Shown piece by piece: positions 1 to 6,523 of a stretch of DNA of 7,046 bases (position 1 is the first letter of the stretch; each line of letters starts with the position of its first letter). Location of the stretch: NCBI GenBank assembly GCA_016296565.1, contig JAEDJB010000099.1, positions 1 through 7,046 of the forward strand, in the 5' to 3' direction. A model generated the notes under the pieces. The model did not search any database. It was given only the letters and a program-made list of their open reading frames with translations, and was not told the origin of the DNA. This DNA comes from Oscillospiraceae bacterium (GTDB taxonomy: Bacteria > Bacillota > Clostridia > Oscillospirales > Oscillospiraceae). Both the position numbers and the translations under genes were made by a program.

Positions 1-29
1 GTTTTTCCGGCGGGGGCAGTTTGAATTAA

Positions 30-1724
30 ATTTGCATTGACCCCGCTCTCAACAGCGCTGTGGACGGCGCAACCATGATCAACCACCTGTTCTCCGGCCT
101 GGCCAAGTGGGACCAGGACGCTGACGGCAACCTGGTCATCGTCGCCGACTGCGCCGAGGAGCTCCCCGAGGGCGTCGTCAACGAGGACGGCACCGTCACC
201 TACACCTACACCCTGAAGGAAGGCCTGCTGTGGTCCGACGGCGAGCCCGTCACCGCCGCTGACTTCGTCTTCGCCTGGAACCGCGCTGCCTCCACCGAGC
301 TGGCTGCCGACTATGGCTACATGTTCGACGTGGTGGACGGCTACGACGCCATCTGGGAAACCGACGCTGACGGCAACTTCGTCAACGCCGACGCCCAGCT
401 GAACGCAAAGGCTGTGGACGACCGCACCATCGAGGTCACCCTGTCCAACGCCGTGGCTTACTGGAACGAGCTGCTGGCCTTCCCCACCTACTTCCCCGTC
501 CGTGAGGACGTGGTTGCCGACGAAGGCTGGGCCACCGATCCCTCCACCTATGTCTGCAACGGCGCTTACATCATGACCGGCTGGGAGCACAACAGCGTGA
601 TCACCACCGAGAAGAACCCCAACTATCACGATGCTGACTCCGTCACCATGGACGTCATCCAGTACTACCTGTCCGACGACGCCAACAACATGCTGACCAA
701 CTTCCAGAACGGCACCTGGCAGCTCATCGACGACGTCCCCACCAACGAGATCGCCAACCTGAAGACCGAGTATCCCACCGAGTTCGTGGTGGAAGGCCAG
801 ATCGGCACCTACTATGTCTGCTGGAACGTCAACGAGGACATCCTCCCCGCCGGCTCCGACCTGACCGGTGCTGAGGCTGAAGCCGCCAAGGCTGAGATCC
901 GCCAGGCTGTTGGCCTGCTCTTCGACCGCAACTACATCTGCGAGCAGATCGCTCAGGGCGGCGAGGTTCCCGCTGCCTCCTTCGTGCCCATGGGCATGAC
1001 CGACAAGGACGGCTCCGAGTTCTATGAGTCCGCCGGCCACAACGACGGCTACACCGGCTACTACAACGTGGCTGCCGACGCTTACGCCGACAACTTCAAC
1101 CAGGCTGTTGAGATCCTGAAGAAGTACTACACCTACGACGAGGCCACCGGCAAGTTCACCGACTTCCCCACCATGACCTACCTGTACAACACCAACGACA
1201 ACCACAAGGCCATTGGTGAGTACCTCCAGGGTCAGCTGGCTCAGGTGGGCATCACCATGAACCTGGAGAACCAGGAGTGGAACACCTTCCTGAACTCCCG
1301 TAAGAACGGCGACTACTCCATGGCCCGCAACGGCTGGCTGGCCGACTTCAACGACCCCATCTCCTTCCTGGATATGTGGATCACCAACTCCGGCAACAAC
1401 GACGTTCAGTACGGCAAGGGCGACCACGCCTCCCTGGCCATTTACAGCCTGGACCTGACTCCCTACGGCTATGACACCAAGGTGGAAAACGGTACCTGGA
1501 GCCAGACCTATGACGTTCTGATCGCCACCATCAAGTCCTGCACCGACGACGCCACCCGCTATGACCTGATGCACCTGGCTGAGGACATGCTGATGGATAC
1601 CGGCTGCATCTGCCCCCTGTACTTCTACACCGACATTTACATGCTCGATGACAGCGTCCAGGGCTTCTACAGCAACCCCCTGGGCTACAAGTACTTCCTG
1701 CACTGCACCTACGCTGCTGAGTAA
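30..1724 (+). CDS. Oligopeptide ABC transporter substrate-binding protein, family 5 (OppA/DppA-like), 5'-truncated
   Basis: Extracytoplasmic peptide-binding component of an ABC importer. It would capture oligopeptides at the cell surface and deliver them to an OppBCDF-type permease, which is not in the window. Numbering from the GTG at 60, residues 48-76 carry the SBP_bac_5 signature (LKEGLLWSDGEPVTAADF). A CNGAY..W..NS....KNPNYHDA block lies at 166-192, RQAVGLLFDRNYI at 281-293, and NGWLADFNDPISFLDMW at 424-440. The family's N-terminal motif is still readable upstream of that GTG: codons 36-59 read IDPALNSA, so neither the GTG at 60 nor the ATG at 75 is the real start. The frame meets a TAA at 27-29, and no signal peptide or lipobox exists, so about 40-60 residues are missing. 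This could be an assembly edge or a genuine 5' deletion. Arg codons are almost all CGC/CGT, unlike the CGG-rich genes downstream, which fits a highly expressed gene. Family assignment is secure; the peptide specificity is not known. Confidence 0.9.
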   Translation: MCIDPALNSAVDGATMINHLFSGLAKWDQDADGNLVIVADCAEELPEGVVNEDGTVTYTYTLKEGLLWSDGEPVTAADFVFAWNRAASTELAADYGYMFDVVDGYDAIWETDADGNFVNADAQLNAKAVDDRTIEVTLSNAVAYWNELLAFPTYFPVREDVVADEGWATDPSTYVCNGAYIMTGWEHNSVITTEKNPNYHDADSVTMDVIQYYLSDDANNMLTNFQNGTWQLIDDVPTNEIANLKTEYPTEFVVEGQIGTYYVCWNVNEDILPAGSDLTGAEAEAAKAEIRQAVGLLFDRNYICEQIAQGGEVPAASFVPMGMTDKDGSEFYESAGHNDGYTGYYNVAADAYADNFNQAVEILKKYYTYDEATGKFTDFPTMTYLYNTNDNHKAIGEYLQGQLAQVGITMNLENQEWNTFLNSRKNGDYSMARNGWLADFNDPISFLDMWITNSGNNDVQYGKGDHASLAIYSLDLTPYGYDTKVENGTWSQTYDVLIATIKSCTDDATRYDLMHLAEDMLMDTGCICPLYFYTDIYMLDDSVQGFYSNPLGYKYFLHCTYAAE

Positions 1725-1765
1725 TCCTCTCACCGCAGCGCTCGGCAAAGCTGCTTAGCCAAACC

Positions 1766-1798
1766 AAAATCCCTCCCGGCCCGGCCGGGAGGGATTTT
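1766..1798 (+). terminator. Rho-independent terminator after the peptide-binding protein gene
   Basis: A perfect 15-bp inverted repeat: AAAATCCCTCCCGGC (1766-1780), a 3-nt loop CCG, then GCCGGGAGGGATTTT (1784-1798). The T run is short (four Ts, then CATTT), but the GC-rich stem flanked by A and T runs is the classic form. It lies 41 nt after the stop codon and separates the binding-protein gene from the lipoprotein genes. The A/T flanks make it plausible in both directions, although no gene on the - strand was seen to use it. Confidence 0.88.
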
Positions 1799-1800
1799 CA

Positions 1801-1830
1801 TTTACAGGGCCGGGCGGGGTATGGTATGAT
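1801..1830 (+). promoter_or_regulatory. Sigma-A type promoter of the lipoprotein pair (extended -10)
   Basis: The -35 candidate TTTACA (1801-1806) and the -10 TATGAT (1825-1830) are separated by 18 bp, and a TG one base upstream of the -10 (1822-1823) gives an extended -10 (TGGTATGAT). The predicted start is near 1837, leaving a leader of about 20 nt before the ATG at 1856. It begins 3 bp after the preceding terminator stem, so the two lipoprotein genes are very likely a separate transcription unit. Boxes were judged by eye. Confidence 0.65.
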
Positions 1831-1855
1831 AGGGAAAAAGGAAAGGAGCACTGCT

Positions 1856-2698
1856 ATGAAGCCTGTCCGTCTTTTCGTTCTGTCCCTGGCCCTCATGGGG
1901 CTGCTGGCCGCCTGCGGCGGAGAGGAGGCAGACCCCCAGTCCGCCGCCGAACCGGCTCCGGAGCCCGCCACCACCGAAGCCATCCGGGAGACTCCCTTCG
2001 ACGCCTACTTTGACCTGTCCGGCCTGGACCAGGAGGCCCTGGACCGGGCGGTGCAGACCATCGACCAGGAGAGCACCCTGGAGGACATCACGATTCATGT
2101 CCGCCAGACCCTGGGAGACAGCCGGAGCCTGTATATCATTTTTGACGTGATCTATCCCGGGGAAGCCGACCCCGCGGAGTATTTCACCGCCCGGCTGGCC
2201 AGCGGGGCGGTTTCCGACCCCAGCCAGGCAGAGGACCTGCCCGGTCAGGCAAGCAGCAGCGTCAACGGCGCACAGACCCAGAGCGACACCACCACCTACC
2301 TGGCGGCCTTTGATTTCTGGGAACCTACCCTCACCGGGCAGGCGGTGTCCCTGCTGATTGAGAGTCCCGCCAGCGGAAGGACCTATGTGTTCTCCTGGAC
2401 CCCGGAGAACGAAGGGTTTTTGGCCCAGGCCAACCTGACAGACCAGGCGGGGAGCACCGTGGGCAGCGCCGCCCTCTCCTCCTTCCTTCTCACCCTGGAA
2501 ATTCCCGGCATGGAAGGGGACCAGTGGTTCTCCCTTGCAAACACCCTCTCCCTTCTGGGCGCCGATGGCAATGCCCTCCCGGCCTCCCTGGGCTGGGATG
2601 CTGACGGCAGCCGGTTCTTTGCCCAGGTCTACACCCCCGTTTCCGCCGGCAGCGTCCAGACCATCCAGGCCGGGGACTACACCGGCGCCTTCCAGTAA
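1856..2698 (+). CDS. Lipoprotein, tandem paralog A (DUF4179-like secreted domain, tentative)
   Basis: A 280-residue predicted lipoprotein. The chosen ATG at 1856 follows AAAGGAG (1842-1848) with 7-nt spacing and gives a clean type II signal: positively charged MKPVR, a hydrophobic core, and lipobox LAAC with Cys20 as the lipidated residue. An upstream in-frame start at 1826 would overlap the -10 box and put charged residues in front of the signal, so it is rejected. Residues 21-45 are an Ala/Pro/Glu-rich linker of the kind that tethers a domain to the membrane. The globular part (46-280) has FDLSGLDQEAL, ITIHVRQTLGDSRSLYIIFD, GQAVSLLIES, FSWTPENEG and a closing VQTIQAGDY segment, consistent with beta-sandwich repeats. 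The TLGD..SLY pattern recalls DUF4179-type domains of Clostridial anti-sigma-factor-like proteins, but I cannot confirm this. Function is unknown. It is co-transcribed with its paralog 18 nt downstream. Confidence 0.85.
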   Translation: MKPVRLFVLSLALMGLLAACGGEEADPQSAAEPAPEPATTEAIRETPFDAYFDLSGLDQEALDRAVQTIDQESTLEDITIHVRQTLGDSRSLYIIFDVIYPGEADPAEYFTARLASGAVSDPSQAEDLPGQASSSVNGAQTQSDTTTYLAAFDFWEPTLTGQAVSLLIESPASGRTYVFSWTPENEGFLAQANLTDQAGSTVGSAALSSFLLTLEIPGMEGDQWFSLANTLSLLGADGNALPASLGWDADGSRFFAQVYTPVSAGSVQTIQAGDYTGAFQ

Positions 2699-2716
2699 CA
2701 GAGAAAGGAGCCCCCT

Positions 2717-3559
2717 ATGAACCACCGGATTCTCTTTGTTCCCGCCGCTCTCCTGGCCCTCGCCCTGGCCCTGGGCGGCTGTACCTCCTCCCCTGCCGCC
2801 GCCCAGCCGGACGATATCCTCACCAGCGCCCTGGACTTCAGCGCTCTGGATCAGGAGACTCTGGCCGGCTCCCTCCGGGAGATCGGCCAGACCGTCACCG
2901 ACCCGGAGTCAGGGGTGAGCGTTCACATCAATCAGACCCTGGGAAACAGCATGATTCTGTATGTCTCCTTTACCGCAGAGTTTCCCGAAGGGACAAACAC
3001 AGAGGCTCTGGCCGCCCCGGAGGTCCTGCTGGCCGAAGGGGCTGTGACAGACCCGGCGGAGGCCAAGGCCATGGGGTATCTGTCCCAGACCTCCAGCCAG
3101 GAGACCGCGGAAGATGGCACTTTTTCCTGCCTGGTGAGCTTCGGCTTTGACCGGGCGGTGTTCCAGGGTCAGGAGGTCTCCCTGGTGATCACCGGCTTTC
3201 CTTCCACAGAAGAAAGCGGCGGCGTGGACACCAATCTGATCTTCACCTGGACCCCGGACAACCAGGGCCCCATCCAGTATGTGGACCTGGTGAATGAGGA
3301 GGGCAAGATGGTGGGCACCGCCAACTTCTCCTCCTTCGCCGTGAACGTCACTCTCTGGGATCAGTCCGACCGCTCGGACGACCCCCAGACCTTCATCCGG
3401 TCCATCCAGCTGCTGGACCAGCAGGACACCCCCATGGAGACAAACGCCTCCTCCGGCGGCGGCGGCTCCAGCGCTCAGAAGCAGTTCCGCACCCTGGTGG
3501 ACGTGAACCAGGTCTCCGCCATCCAGGCGGGCCCCTATACCGTCTCCCTCACCCATTGA
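2717..3559 (+). CDS. Lipoprotein, tandem paralog B (DUF4179-like secreted domain, tentative)
   Basis: A 280-residue lipoprotein, the same length as the gene before it. The ATG follows AAAGGAG (2704-2710) with 6-nt spacing. The signal is MNHR, then an Ala/Leu-rich core, then lipobox LGGC with Cys22. It aligns with its neighbour over the whole mature length: DFSALDQETL versus DLSGLDQEAL, HINQTLGNS versus HVRQTLGDS, GAVTDPAEA versus GAVSDPSQA, GQEVSLVI versus GQAVSLLI, FTWTPDNQG versus FSWTPENEG, and SAIQAGPYTV versus QTIQAGDYTG. Differences are concentrated in the linker after Cys (shorter here) and near the C-terminus, where residues 245-252 form a Ser/Gly-rich stretch (SSGGGGSS) before the final strand. 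No catalytic motif is visible. Structural, ligand-binding or sensory roles at the cell surface are all possible. It is the last gene of its unit, followed by a terminator 6 nt after the stop. Confidence 0.85.
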   Translation: MNHRILFVPAALLALALALGGCTSSPAAAQPDDILTSALDFSALDQETLAGSLREIGQTVTDPESGVSVHINQTLGNSMILYVSFTAEFPEGTNTEALAAPEVLLAEGAVTDPAEAKAMGYLSQTSSQETAEDGTFSCLVSFGFDRAVFQGQEVSLVITGFPSTEESGGVDTNLIFTWTPDNQGPIQYVDLVNEEGKMVGTANFSSFAVNVTLWDQSDRSDDPQTFIRSIQLLDQQDTPMETNASSGGGGSSAQKQFRTLVDVNQVSAIQAGPYTVSLTH

Positions 3560-3565
3560 GCCACT

Positions 3566-3593
3566 CAAAGCCCTCCTCCCCAGGGGGGCTTTG
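3566..3593 (+). terminator. Rho-independent terminator after the lipoprotein pair
   Basis: An 11-bp stem CAAAGCCCTCC (3566-3576) / GGGGGGCTTTG (3583-3593) with one T-G wobble and a 6-nt loop TCCCCA. It is followed by TTGCCGTTTT, a weak and interrupted T tract. It begins 6 nt after the lipoprotein stop codon. Its right arm ends at the G where the first direct repeat of the next promoter begins, so the two elements are packed end to end. Confidence 0.7.
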
Positions 3594-3624
3594 TTGCCGT
3601 TTTGATGCCAAAGGGCGCTATGCT
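3593..3624 (+). promoter_or_regulatory. Predicted autoregulated promoter of the two-component operon with 11-bp-spaced direct repeats
   Basis: Two hexamers, GTTGCC (3593-3598) and GATGCC (3604-3609), start exactly 11 bp apart. A -10-like TATGCT lies at 3619-3624, 9 bp beyond the second repeat, and there is no good -35 at normal spacing. OmpR/PhoB-family regulators typically bind two direct repeats of about 11 bp that replace a poor -35 roughly 10 bp upstream of the -10; that is family knowledge. The same hexamer recurs upstream of the vanY-like gene (6470-6523) with the same distance from -10 to ATG (35 nt). That these sites are bound by the adjacent regulator is inference. Confidence 0.6.
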
Positions 3625-3653
3625 GGACCTATCGCAACCAAGGAGGCCGTTTC

Positions 3654-4313
3654 ATGGGAAAAATCCTCATTGCCGAAGATGAACAGCCCATCGCCGATCT
3701 CATCCGCCTGAGCCTGAAAACTGCCGGCCACACCTGCGACTGGGCGCCGGACGGGGAGGCGGCTGCGGACCTGCTCACCACCCCCGCCTATGACCTGGTG
3801 CTGCTGGACGTGATGCTCCCCAGGATCGATGGCTTCGCCCTCATGGACTACATCCGCCCCCTGGAAATCCCAGTGATCTTCCTCACCGCCCGGTCCGCCG
3901 TTTCCGACCGGGTGCGGGGCCTGCGGATGGGGGCGGACGACTACATGGTAAAGCCCTTTGACGTGGACGAACTGCTGGCCCGGGTGGAGACGGTGCTCCG
4001 CCGGTACCACAAGACCGGGGAGACCATCGCCCTGGCGGGGCTGGTGGCCGATCCCCGGGCCCGGCGGGTCTGGCGGGACGGGCAGGAAATTGCCCTGACC
4101 CCCAAGGAGTACGATCTCCTCCTGCTCTTTCTCCGCAACCCCAACGCCGCCCTCTACCGGGACACCATCTACGAACGGGTGTGGGGCGGGGAGCTGGCCT
4201 ACGGCAGCAAGACCGTGGACCTGCACATCCAGCGCCTGCGGAAAAAGGTGGGCTGGGACGGGGTCCTGCTGGCGGTGAATAAGGTAGGCTATCGCCTGGA
4301 GGTCTCCCCATGA
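3654..4313 (+). CDS. OmpR/PhoB-family response regulator
   Basis: A 219-residue DNA-binding response regulator, normal length for the class. The receiver domain (about 1-115) has the acidic pair E8/D9, phospho-acceptor Asp52 in LVLLDVMLPRIDG, Thr78 in FLTAR and Lys100 in MVKPF, so every phosphorylation residue is present. The C-terminal winged-helix domain (about 125-217) shows LTPKEYDLLLLFLRNPN, the R..I.ERVWG loop, and the recognition-helix region KTVDLHIQRLRKKVG ending in VGYRLE. The ATG has AAGGAGG (3640-3646) with 7-nt spacing. The gene overlaps the kinase start by 4 nt (ATGA), so the two are translationally coupled. Its likely targets are its own promoter and that of the vanY-like gene. 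The pairing resembles VanR/VanS with VanY, but many Clostridial OmpR regulators look alike, so no gene symbol is given. Confidence 0.95.
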   Translation: MGKILIAEDEQPIADLIRLSLKTAGHTCDWAPDGEAAADLLTTPAYDLVLLDVMLPRIDGFALMDYIRPLEIPVIFLTARSAVSDRVRGLRMGADDYMVKPFDVDELLARVETVLRRYHKTGETIALAGLVADPRARRVWRDGQEIALTPKEYDLLLLFLRNPNAALYRDTIYERVWGGELAYGSKTVDLHIQRLRKKVGWDGVLLAVNKVGYRLEVSP

Positions 4314-5704
4314 AGTTTCGACGCAAAGTGGTGGTCTGCATGGTCTGCCTGCTGGCTCTCCTGTTCGGCGGGGGCAGCTGCGCCCTCATCTCCCTGTCCT
4401 TCCATAGCGCCCTGGACCGGGAGCAGGCCGCCGCCCAGACCGCCTATGACCTGCTCCTGCGCACCCTCCAGCTGGTGGGCCAGGTGGAGGGGTGGCAGAA
4501 CCCCCAGGATGTGTCCCAGGGTCTGGAGCAGCTGGCCGGGCAGGAGATGGTCTCCTGGTCAGCCCTGCGGCTGACGGCGGGAGAGTCGGTTCTCTACCAG
4601 ACGGGTGAGGCGGCCCAGTCCTTCCAGTCCGTAACAGTGGAGCAGGATCAGTGCGCCATTACGGCCCTCCTCCACGAAAAGAGGCGGTATCTCCAGCTCA
4701 CCGGCCAGCTGTCGGCAGCGGGACAGCGGCTGGTGCTCTCGGCGGCTTACGACATTACCCCCATTTACGAGACCCGGCAGCAGCAGCTGTCTGTCTACGG
4801 GAAGGTGGCGGCAGGGTTGCTGGTGATCTGCGCCGCCCTGTCCTACAGCGCCGCCTGGGTGCTCACCCGCCCCCTGGACAGGCTCTCCAAAACCGCCCGG
4901 CGCCTGGCGGAGGGGGATCTCTCCAGCCGGGCCAACATCCGGACCGGGGACGAGATCGGCCAGCTGGCCCGGGAGTTTGACGCCATGGCTCAGCGGCAGG
5001 AGGAGCACGTGGCCGCCCTCACCGCCGCCATGGAGGGCCAGGACCGGTTCCTCCGCAGCTTCACCCACGAGCTGAAAACTCCCATGACCTCCATCATCGG
5101 CTACGCAGATCTCCTCCGCCGGGGGACCCTCTCCCCGGAGGAGCAGGGGGAGGCCGCCCACTACATTTTCTCCGAGGGGAAGCGGCTGGAGCGGTTGTCC
5201 CTTAAGCTTCTGGAGCTCTTTCTGGCCGACCACCAGGCCCCGGCTCTGGTCCCCGTCTCCCCCGCGTCCCTTCTTCGGGAGCTGACCGCTCCCCTGATCT
5301 CCGCCTGGGCCGAGCATGGCATCGCCCTCACCCTGGACCTGAAGGAGGGCATCTGCCTGCTGGAGCCCGACCTGGTGCGCTCCCTGGTGCTGAACCTGCT
5401 GGACAACAGCCGGAAGGCATTGGAGAACGGGGGACGAATCCTTCTCTCCTGCGCCATGACGGAGACCGGCTGCGTCCTCTCCGTCCGGGATAACGGCCGG
5501 GGGATGCCGCCGGAGGCTCTGGCGCACCTCACCGAGGCCTTTTATCGGGTGGACAAGGCCCGGTCCCGGGCCCAGGGAGGCGCAGGGTTGGGCTTGGCCC
5601 TGTGCGACCGGATTGTAAGGCTCCACGGGGGCGCCCTCACCTTTGAAAGCGCGCCGGGGCAAGGCACTCTGGCTGTTGCCCGGCTGGAAGGAGGCAGACC
5701 ATGA
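4310..5704 (+). CDS. Membrane sensor histidine kinase (HAMP-HisKA-HATPase)
   Basis: A 464-residue sensor kinase, partner of the regulator encoded just before it. Order: cytoplasmic MKFRRK; TM1 about 7-30; an extracytoplasmic sensor of about 130 residues (31-162) with no recognised domain; TM2 about 164-186; HAMP linker about 187-240 (RPLDRLSKTARRLAEGDL, DEIGQLAREFD); HisKA with phospho-acceptor His253 in FTHELKTPMTSI; then a complete ATPase domain. The N box is LNLLDN (Asn362, Asn366), G1 is DNGRGM (394-399), the F box is FYRVD (411-415) and G2 is GGAGLGLAL (423-431). All catalytic blocks are intact, so it should be active. The ATG overlaps the regulator stop, with GGAGG at 4298-4302. The sensor's small size fits detection of a membrane or cell-wall signal, or of a partner protein, but the ligand cannot be read from sequence. 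Confidence 0.95.
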   Translation: MKFRRKVVVCMVCLLALLFGGGSCALISLSFHSALDREQAAAQTAYDLLLRTLQLVGQVEGWQNPQDVSQGLEQLAGQEMVSWSALRLTAGESVLYQTGEAAQSFQSVTVEQDQCAITALLHEKRRYLQLTGQLSAAGQRLVLSAAYDITPIYETRQQQLSVYGKVAAGLLVICAALSYSAAWVLTRPLDRLSKTARRLAEGDLSSRANIRTGDEIGQLAREFDAMAQRQEEHVAALTAAMEGQDRFLRSFTHELKTPMTSIIGYADLLRRGTLSPEEQGEAAHYIFSEGKRLERLSLKLLELFLADHQAPALVPVSPASLLRELTAPLISAWAEHGIALTLDLKEGICLLEPDLVRSLVLNLLDNSRKALENGGRILLSCAMTETGCVLSVRDNGRGMPPEALAHLTEAFYRVDKARSRAQGGAGLGLALCDRIVRLHGGALTFESAPGQGTLAVARLEGGRP

Positions 5705-6471
5705 AGCGACTTCTCACCCTCCTTCTGACCCTGGCCGCCGGGGCCGCCATTCTCCTGGGCTTTACCCTTCCCTGGCTGGTGACCGGCTGGCAGGACCGCC
5801 AGAACCAGGGGGAGCTGCTCCGGTATGAGGCCCCCCAGGTGCGGCTGGACGCCGAGGCCGACCTGTTTCAGCGGCTTGCGCTGGTCTCCGGGGACCCCTC
5901 CATGGTCGCTCTCACCACTGCCACCACCCGGCACAGCCAGGAAGAGGCAGCCGCTCTGGTCACAGATACCCTGAATACCCTGGCAAGCTATAAAAATCTG
6001 ACGATCTTTGCCTCAGACCGGTGGTTCCTGCAAAACCTCCACCCCTTTCTGGTCACCGCGCGGTATGATACCGTCCAATATGATTCCGACAGTAACAGCT
6101 GGACTGCATCCGCCACCTCCCAAGGGCGCGCTGCCCTCATCTGGAAAGCCGTTCTCGCCACCACAGAGGGAGAACGCTTGACCCTGCTGGTAGACGACGA
6201 CCTGGGACTGATGCTCTCCTTTACCTACACCTATTCCGATTCTGCCAGCGCCCGGAAGGACAACTATGTGGTTGTAGACCTGTCCCAGGGTCTGGCCGAC
6301 CTGCTGGCTGGTTTCTGCCGGGACTATTACCAGCTCTCCTCTGCCCAGGCCCTGGCCGTCAGCAACGGCAGCTGGCAGCTTCTGCTGGTGAACGCCGCCA
6401 GCGAAAAGCTGACAGTTCCCCTCTCCGCCACTGCCGCCGGGGACCTGCTGTTCAACGCCCAGGATAATTGA
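5701..6471 (+). CDS. Membrane-anchored protein of unknown function, third gene of the two-component operon
   Basis: I do not recognise this 256-residue protein. The ATG overlaps the kinase stop (ATGA) and has AAGGAGG at 5688-5694, so it is translationally coupled to the kinase. MKR is followed by a hydrophobic segment (about 4-27) with no lipobox and no clear signal-peptidase site, suggesting an N-terminal anchor with the rest outside the cell. The external part has a Glu/Gln-rich region (36-60), an Ala/Thr-rich region (66-95), then alternating patterns typical of beta structure (RYDTVQYDSDSNSWTASA at 121-138, LTLLVDDDLGLMLSFTYTYS at 160-179). No zinc, serine or cysteine catalytic signature was seen. 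Position between a kinase and a D,D-carboxypeptidase gene suggests an accessory sensor, kinase modulator or wall-associated factor; that is inference only. Its C-terminus contains SWQLLLVNA, echoing DWRLVLVNA near the start of the next gene's product. Confidence 0.85.
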   Translation: MKRLLTLLLTLAAGAAILLGFTLPWLVTGWQDRQNQGELLRYEAPQVRLDAEADLFQRLALVSGDPSMVALTTATTRHSQEEAAALVTDTLNTLASYKNLTIFASDRWFLQNLHPFLVTARYDTVQYDSDSNSWTASATSQGRAALIWKAVLATTEGERLTLLVDDDLGLMLSFTYTYSDSASARKDNYVVVDLSQGLADLLAGFCRDYYQLSSAQALAVSNGSWQLLLVNAASEKLTVPLSATAAGDLLFNAQDN

Positions 6472-6523
6472 TGCCGTTCCGATGCCGCCGGGATGCCAAA
6501 CAGAGGACGCCCGGCCGTAGACT
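6470..6523 (+). promoter_or_regulatory. Predicted regulator-binding direct repeats and promoter of the vanY-like gene
   Basis: Three perfect copies of GATGCC start at 6470, 6481 and 6492, exactly 11 bp apart. The first overlaps the stop codon of the preceding gene. A degenerate fourth copy, GAGGAC (4 of 6), sits in phase at 6503. A -10-like TAGACT follows at 6518-6523, 15 bp from the start of that fourth unit, the same phase as in the response-regulator promoter (3604 to 3619). Both -10 boxes start 35 nt before their ATG. The stretch 6470-6486 matches 3593-3609 at 14 of 17 positions, and GATGCCAAA is shared exactly (6492-6500, 3604-3612). The promoter call is moderate because TAGACT is a weak box. 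Confidence 0.6.

Noticed and set aside
1802..2725. Long open frame on the - strand (307 aa) opposite the first lipoprotein gene
   Set aside because: It mirrors a well-supported + strand lipoprotein, has a Gly/Gln/Val-rich composition typical of antisense frames in GC-rich DNA, no ribosome binding site seen, and no recognisable motif.
3602..3607. TTGATG as a conventional -35 for the two-component operon
   Set aside because: It lies only 11 bp from the TATGCT -10, far shorter than the usual 16-18 bp spacer. It is better explained as part of the direct repeat.
3618..4226. Open frames on the - strand opposite the response regulator
   Set aside because: The + strand encodes a complete receiver and winged-helix domain. 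The antisense products are Pro/Gly-rich with no family features.
4651..4980. Out-of-frame + strand open frame (109 aa) within the kinase gene
   Set aside because: It is nested in the intact kinase frame, Arg/Pro/Gly-rich, with no ribosome binding site or motif.
5503..5508. Another GATGCC in the kinase gene, considered as a further regulator site
   Set aside because: It is single, with no partner 11 bp away, and encodes the conserved G1 box (GRGMPP), so codon content explains it.
4559..5662. Long open frame on the - strand (367 aa) inside the histidine kinase gene
   Set aside because: It is wholly antisense to conserved kinase motifs and low in complexity (Gly/Leu/Gln rich), so a codon-bias shadow explains it.
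6487..6515. GCCGGG/CCCGGC possible hairpin between the unknown gene and the vanY-like gene, considered as a terminator
   Set aside because: The 6-bp stem has a 17-nt loop, outer and inner pairs do not extend, and no T run follows.
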